64,000 bases of DNA from Cristatella mucedo. Lineage: Eukaryota > Bryozoa > Phylactolaemata > Cristatellidae. Shown here piece after piece: positions 58,067 through 64,000 of the stretch. Made by a program: the position numbers and the translations under genes. The stretch's first letter is position 1. Each line of letters starts with the position of its first letter. The notes beneath the pieces are model-generated. The model was given only the letters and a program-made list of their open reading frames with translations. It ran no database searches and was not told where the DNA came from. Location: the NCBI GenBank assembly GCA_009760855.2, contig WPIO01000315.1:35166-99165 (forward strand), in the 5' to 3' direction.

Positions 58067-60853
58067 ACCATATCAAATGATGTTAATAAACCAGTTCTTA
58101 CTTAGACGGCGGTAATGCAAGAGAAATAGCAAGTGGCAGAGCTAAAGTTCCACTCACAGGCTTATGAAACACTTTGACTTTCTAAGCTTGCCAAGAATCG
58201 TAAGCCGAGCAAAAAACATTATTAAAAATAGCGAAACGTGACGCCAGTGCACGCTTTAATTAGATGAGTAAGAATCAATACGAGGCTGTAGCGAATAAAA
58301 TGTGAATAAAAGACGTAGGATACTTGAGCATTTTCGCTGCAACTTGAAGATCACAAAGCCATCTAAAGTGGCAGTATCAGTCGACAGATTTACGAGGTTT
58401 AGTTGCCCATTAGCTGTAGATTGAGACGAACTACAACGCGTGCTGTCGCATCAATTTAAATTGCAGTTCACCATAAACGGCAGGCAGCAGAGAAATCTTA
58501 AGGAAAACTAGTTTATCGAGGTGGCTTAACTCAGTAAAATTGAGGGACATGTGTACTACTAACTTCCTGCGTAGACTAAAGAAACATTCCATGGCACTGT
58601 TTTGGAATGATTACAAGTGAATTACAATGCGCCTTAAGCAGTACTCCTGCGTACGGCTTTCTTCATTCAATGCAATTCATCGCTAAAGCTTTTGAACGAC
58701 CTCTGGAATTGATTGCGTTCAAATCCTAAAAGTACTTGTGGGAATGAGTCACTTGTCCTATACAGAACACCAATAGGTTGCACTAGTCTAATAGCTCAAG
58801 TCATTCTTCTCTGCTTCAAAAAAGCCATGCTGCATTCATGCTGAATACCTAAGATGACATGATGGGGACAGTGAATTACCTAACACTGTTACTCTTAGTG
58901 CAGTTGCCTTTTCTAGCGATTTCGGTCACTATTTAGAGAAGTAAGTGCTACCTGAAAACGATCGCCATATAAATAAACTCAACAAGAGCCCGTGTGGGTT
59001 TAAGTGAAACCAGCGAGGACGAAGAAGTTATTGCATGCTTTGGCAGTCCCTCAATTTGCCCGAAAAGAAACATTCTTTTCGGCTTATCAAACCCCGTAGT
59101 TGAAAGTGCAAGGCCGAAAGTTGTAATATTACATGCTGGCCAAATAACACTATACTTAGTAAAGCCGTCTGTGTATTCATATTTAAGCTTTGCATTAGCG
59201 AGCATTAAATTGTATACAATCAATAAGTGTGATTAACCATTTCTACCTAAATCTTGTTTATTGTATCACTACGAAAGTCAAAGAGTGACGCACGTTGAGT
59301 TTCTGAAAGGTGATGTACCACCAGTGACTTACCATTGTCTTTTTACCACCTCTAACGAGTATTGAAGTGTCCTAACTGCGAGATTAAGCTCACGATTTTA
59401 TTACTATTGTCTATTTAAGTGGTACCAAGAGAAAACTTGTCTGCATACATTGCTGATAATTGAAAAATCCGCCCAGCCGAACGCCTTACGACAGTAGCTG
59501 ACGCGGCTTACGGACGCCCATGAGAGGTTTCGTCGACCTGCTATTTAGATACTAGCAAACAGCAGATGGGTCCGGCTAAACGTGTGTGTGTGTGTGTTAA
59601 TTCAAGAAAAGACAAGACTAGACACATCCGCACGAAGGAAGGCTCTCGTCACTAGGATCGAAAGATAACACGAAGCGGCATATTTACTTAAAGTTAAGAC
59701 GTAATTTAACGTGCGTAACAAACATGCTTAAACGCTATTAGACAGTTTGACGTCCGAACCATTTATGCTTTTACGGCATGTTACAACTTATATCATGATA
59801 AAAGCGTAGCCTATCCTTTGCTGACAAGTAGAATAGAATTAGCCAAAAATTTAGCGTCTCACTTCAATACTTTCCTCCTATCCTTCATCAACTTAAACTG
59901 AGCTTATTTTACGAGCCAAATAAAACAAACCTCTAGGTCAATGTAATCGATGAGTAAATAAGCGTGACTATTGTTGTCGACATCGACGTAATAACAGCCT
60001 ATATTTAATGTATAAAAGATCAACTGTACGTTACGTGCTGTTAACCTAAAAATCAATATTTACTTCAATTTTTCGCACACCTAATAGTACGATCGGTATG
60101 CCGTACGTCTCAGATGAAAGTCTTTCTTCCGATACCGTCGCATGTCCTAGCACCTCTAATTCAGCCAAACTGAACACCAGCACAGTCGTCACGGCTATCA
60201 AATCAGCCTGTAAGCAGGCTCTTTATACTGGCACGTGAAGTATTGTCATTCATAGGTTCTTTCAAAACGGCACTCTTTAATAATTCGACTATTACAACGG
60301 TATCAAAGGAGGATATCACGTGCCATAAGAATCTACGGTTTATCCAGCTCACCTCCTGATTATGCTTAATTTTTCTTTTACATATAGGCCCGACATCATA
60401 TTCGGGCATTTTAATCGGAAAAAGATGAATTCAAATGTTTTTGAAAGTAAAGGCTCCTAAACGTAACTCATCGAGCAAAAGCATGACTAACTGTTATACG
60501 TTCTCAACCTAAGAGCTAGTTGCATGCTTAATTTGAAAATTACTCAAAACCCTAAAGTGTGACCTTTGCAAGTTAATAATAGGAATGCTCTAAGAGAGTA
60601 CCTTGCTAAAACGACGGTTAAAGAACCCAGCGCCACAACATCATTTTCTCGTTTCAGTAGTTTCAACGAATGTATGTAACCGAGTAAATGAAAGGACATG
60701 TGCCGCACTAAAACAATTCTTTTGAATTAAAGACCATCGTTTATACTACGCCGCCATGGCCTCTGAGAGCACACGACTTACAAGGGGAAAGGAATTCAAA
60801 ATATTTAAAACGTTTCAAAAATCCTTGCGTTTCAACTTTTCGTCTGAGCTTAC

Positions 60854-60994
60854 CGCCTTCATGCCTTCCCATCCATCGGGCAGTTCATTTAGACCACAAC
60901 AAGACAAATTAAGCTTCTTCAGTGCATGCAGCCGGCATATGGATGTAGGAAGCCATGTCAGACTCTCGTTGTGACTGATATTGAGCTCCTCCAG
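60854..60994 (-). CDS. ROCO gene LRR exon, array copy 4
   Basis: A 141-nt exon, 47 codons, same splice sites as copy 2. The translation is LEELNISHNESLTWLP, TSICRLHA, LKKLNLSCCGLNELP, DGWEGMKA. The second repeat has C-C-G at the positions that are H-C-Y in copy 2 and S-C-R in copy 5. Confidence 0.82.
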
Positions 60995-63936
60995 CTGAAG
61001 AATGACACGAAATGCAATGCACTGTTAGTAACATGCATGCTTATTATTCAGCAGTCTTCTAAGAGAGCACGGCCTATTTCTCATTACAGGTAAGTACCTG
61101 GCACAAGACATACTGGTCACCTTAGCACAATGTTCACCTAAATCGCTAGTGAATGATCGATCGATCAAATCAAATGATATCAATAAACCAGTTCTTACTT
61201 AGGCGGCGGAAATGCAAGAGAACTAGCAAGTGGCATACCTGAAGTTTCACTCAGAGGCTTAAGAAACACTTTGACTTTCTAAGCTTGCTAAGAATCGTAA
61301 GCCGAAGGAAAAAAACATTATTAAAAATAGCGAAACAAGACGCCAGTGCACGCTTTAATTAGATGAGTAAGAATCAATAGCAGGCTGTAGGATACTTGAG
61401 CATTTTCGCTCCACCTTGAACATCACAAAGCCATCTAAAGTGGCAGTATCAGTCGACAGATTTACGAGATTTAGTTGCCCATTAGCTGTAGATTGAGACG
61501 AACTACAACGCGTGCTGTCGCATCAATTTAAATTGCAGTTCACCATAAACGGCAGGCAGCAGAGAAATCTTAAGGAAAACTAGTTTATCGAGGTGACTTA
61601 ACTCAGTAAAATTGAGGGATATGTGTACTACTAACTTCCTGCGTAGACTAAAGAAACATTCCATGGCACTGTTTTGGAATGCTTACAAGTGAATTACAAT
61701 GCGCCTTAAGCAGTGCTCCTGCATACGGCTTTCTTCATTCAATGCAAATCACCGCTAAAGCTTCTGAACGACCTCTGGAATTGATTGCGTTCAAATCCTA
61801 AATGTACTTGTGGGAATGAGTCACTTGTCCTATACAGAACACCAATAGGTTGCACTAGTCTAATAGCTCAAGTCATTCACCTCTGCTTCAAAAAAGCCAT
61901 GCTGCATTCATGCTGAATACCTAAGATGACATGATGAGGACAGTGAATTACCTAACACTGTTACTCTTAGTGCAGTTGCCTTTTCTAGCGATTTCGGTCA
62001 CTATTTAGAGAAGTAAGTGCTACCTGAAAACGATCGCCATATAAATAAACTCAACAAGAGCCTGTGTGGGTTTAAGTGAAACCAGCAAGGACGAAGAAGT
62101 TATTGCATGCTTTGGCAGTCCCTCAATTTGCCCGAAAAGAAACATTCTTTTCGGCTTATCAAACCCCGTAGTTGAAAGTGCAAGGCCGAAAGTTGTAATA
62201 TTACATGCTGGCCAAATAACACTAAACTTAGTAAAGCCGTCTGTGTATTCATATTTAAGCTTTGCATTAGCGAGCATTAAATTGTATACAATCAATAAGT
62301 GTGATTAACCATTTCTACCTAAATCTTGTTTATTGTATCACTACGAAAGTCAAAGAGTGACGCACGTTGAGTTTCTGAAAGGTGATGTACCACCAGTGAC
62401 TTACCATTGTCTTTTTACCACCTCAAACGAGTATTGAAGTGTCCTAACTGCGAGATTAAGCTCACGATTTTTATTACTATTGTCTATTTAAGTGGTACCA
62501 AGAGAAAACTTGTCTGCATACATTGCTGATAATTGAAAAATCCGCCCAGCCGAACGCCTTACGACAGTAGCTGACGCGGCTTACGGACGCCCATGAGAGG
62601 TTTCGTCGACCTGCTATTTAGATACTAGCAAACAGCAGATGGGTCCGGCTAAACGTGTGTGTGTGTGTTAATTCAAGAAAAAGACAAGACTAGACACATC
62701 CGCACGAAGGAAGGCTCTCGTCACTAGGATCGAAAGATAACACGAAGCGGCATATTTACTTAAAGTTAAGACGTAATTTAACGTGCGTAACAAACATGCT
62801 TAAACGCTATTAGACAGTTTGACGTCCGAACCATTTATGCTTTTACGGCATGTTACAACTTATATCATGATAAAAGCGTAGCCTATCCTTTGCTGACAAG
62901 TAGAATAGAATTAGCCAAAAATTTAGCGTCTCACTTCAATACTTTCCTCCTATCCTTCATCAACTTAAACTGAGCTTATTTTACGAGCCAAATAAAACAA
63001 ACCTCTAGGTCAATGTAATCGATGAGTAAATAAGCGTGACTATTGTTGTCGACATCGACGTAATAACAGCCTATATTTAATGTATAAAAGATCAACTGTA
63101 CGTTACGTGCTGTTAACCTAAAAATCAATATTTACTTCAATTTTTCGCACACCTAATAGTACGATCGGTATGCCGTACGTCTCAGATGAAAGTCTTTCTT
63201 CCGATACCGTCGCATGTCCTAGCACCTCTAATTCAGCCAAACTGAACACCAGCACAGTCGTCACGGCTATCAAATCAGCCAGCCTGTAAGCAGGCTCTTT
63301 ATACTGGCACGTGAAGTATTGTCATTCATAGGTTCTTTCAAAACGGCACTCTTTAATAATTCGACTATTACAACGGTATCAAAGGAGGATATCACGTGCC
63401 ATAAGAATCTACGGTTTATCCAGCTCACACTCCTGATTATGCTTATTTTTTCTTTTACATATAGGCCCGACATCATATTTGGGCATTTTAATCGGAAAAA
63501 GATGAATTCAAATGTTTTTTGAAAGTAAAGGCTCCTAAACGTAACTCATCGAGCAAAAGCATGACTAACTGTTATACGTTCTCAACCTAAGAGCTAGTTG
63601 CATGCTTAATTTGAAAATTACTCAAAACCCTAAAGTGTGACCTTTGCAAGTTAATAATAGGAATGCTCTAAGAGAGTACCTTGCTAAATAAAACGACGGT
63701 TAAAGAACCCAGCGCCACAACATCATTTTCTCGTTTCAGTAGTTTCAACGAATGTATGTAACCGAGTAAATGAAAGGACATGTGCCGCACTAAAACAATT
63801 CTTTTGAATTAAAGACCATCGTTTATACTACGCCGCCATGGCCTCTGAGAGCACACGACTTACAAGGGGAAAGGAATTCAAATATTTTAAAACGTTTCAA
63901 AAATCCTTGCGTTTTCAACTTTTCTTGTGAGCTTAC

Positions 63937-64000
63937 CGCCTTCATGCCTTCCCATACATCAGGCAGTTTCTTTAGACGACAACTAGACAAATTCAGCTTC
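63937..64000 (-). CDS. ROCO gene LRR exon, array copy 5 (cut by window edge)
   Basis: The last 21 codons of the same exon type with donor GCG/GTAAGCTC. The translation is KLNLSSCRLKKLP, DVWEGMKA. Compared with copy 4 it has changes at C to S, G to R, N to K, E to K and G to V, and only two synonymous changes. The rest of the exon lies beyond 64000. Confidence 0.75.

Larger units (their letters stand above)
50080..64000 (-). repeat. tandem array of LRR-exon-bearing units (about 2.8-3.1 kb each)
   Basis: Five unit copies are seen, the last cut by the window edge. The exon low ends are at 52116, 54884, 57959, 60854 and 63937 (steps 2768, 3075, 2895 and 3083). The leftmost unit is clearly diverged. 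Units from about 53.53 kb rightward are nearly identical over kilobases. Unit-specific changes: a stretch of about 295 bp present at 56653-56950, 59550-59845 and 62610-62915 is missing at 53870; a deletion of about 200 bp removes half an exon at 58065; a GT run varies in length (56690, 59583, 62655). The array continues beyond the window. Confidence 0.9.

Overview
This window is intron-rich, repeat-rich animal DNA. Support comes from metazoan-type coding modules split by GT-AG introns, and from many 3'-truncated non-LTR retrotransposons of the CR1/L2 kind, tRNA-derived SINEs, solo LTR-like repeats and microsatellites. No prokaryotic operon or viral genome is visible. An aquatic invertebrate such as a sponge, cnidarian, mollusc or lancelet fits the mix of LRR-Roc proteins, L2-like LINEs and one apparent 63-bp intron. 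The species cannot be fixed from the sequence alone.

Layout. 1-28 kb is almost entirely repeats. Two LINE families are present. LINE-A has a YADD reverse transcriptase and an AAAGCGCC...GGCGCTTT 3' hairpin followed by an (AAT)n tail. LINE-B carries the LAELL protein motif and an ATACATT-type tail. Around them lie SINEs, two tRNA-like sequences, two LTR-like repeat families and a degenerate tandem repeat (about 22.2-24.1 kb) interrupted by one of the LTR-like repeats. 28.4-29.8 kb (minus strand) holds two exons of a gene encoding a chymotrypsin-fold (PA clan) serine peptidase with a His-Asp-Ser triad and a cysteine-rich insert. 31.9-33.3 kb is a solo LTR with clear TG...CA ends and a CTGT target-site duplication.

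35.1 kb to beyond the right edge (minus strand) is best read as one large gene. Its last exon (35110-36456) encodes the final LRR segment, a Roc GTPase domain and part of a COR domain, so it is a ROCO-family protein. Upstream exons encode leucine-rich repeats. A single LRR exon lies at 44279-44386 and a dead LRR exon near 45.3 kb. From 50 kb onward there is a tandem array of about 2.8-3.1 kb genomic units, each carrying one LRR exon of 46-47 codons (52116, 54884, 57959 broken, 60854 and 63937 running off the edge). All intact exons start and end on codon boundaries, so any can be joined to any other in frame. In the recently duplicated units the introns are nearly identical, but substitutions cluster in the codons for exposed LRR residues. 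This expandable and possibly alternatively spliced LRR exon array feeding a Roc-COR signalling module is the most interesting thing in the window.

Introns of the ROCO gene at 36.5-52 kb are loaded with LINE copies in both orientations, SINEs, microsatellites and a separate older segmental duplication (36.6-37.3 kb versus 41.1-42.1 kb). Long stretches with nothing recognisable are listed as such.
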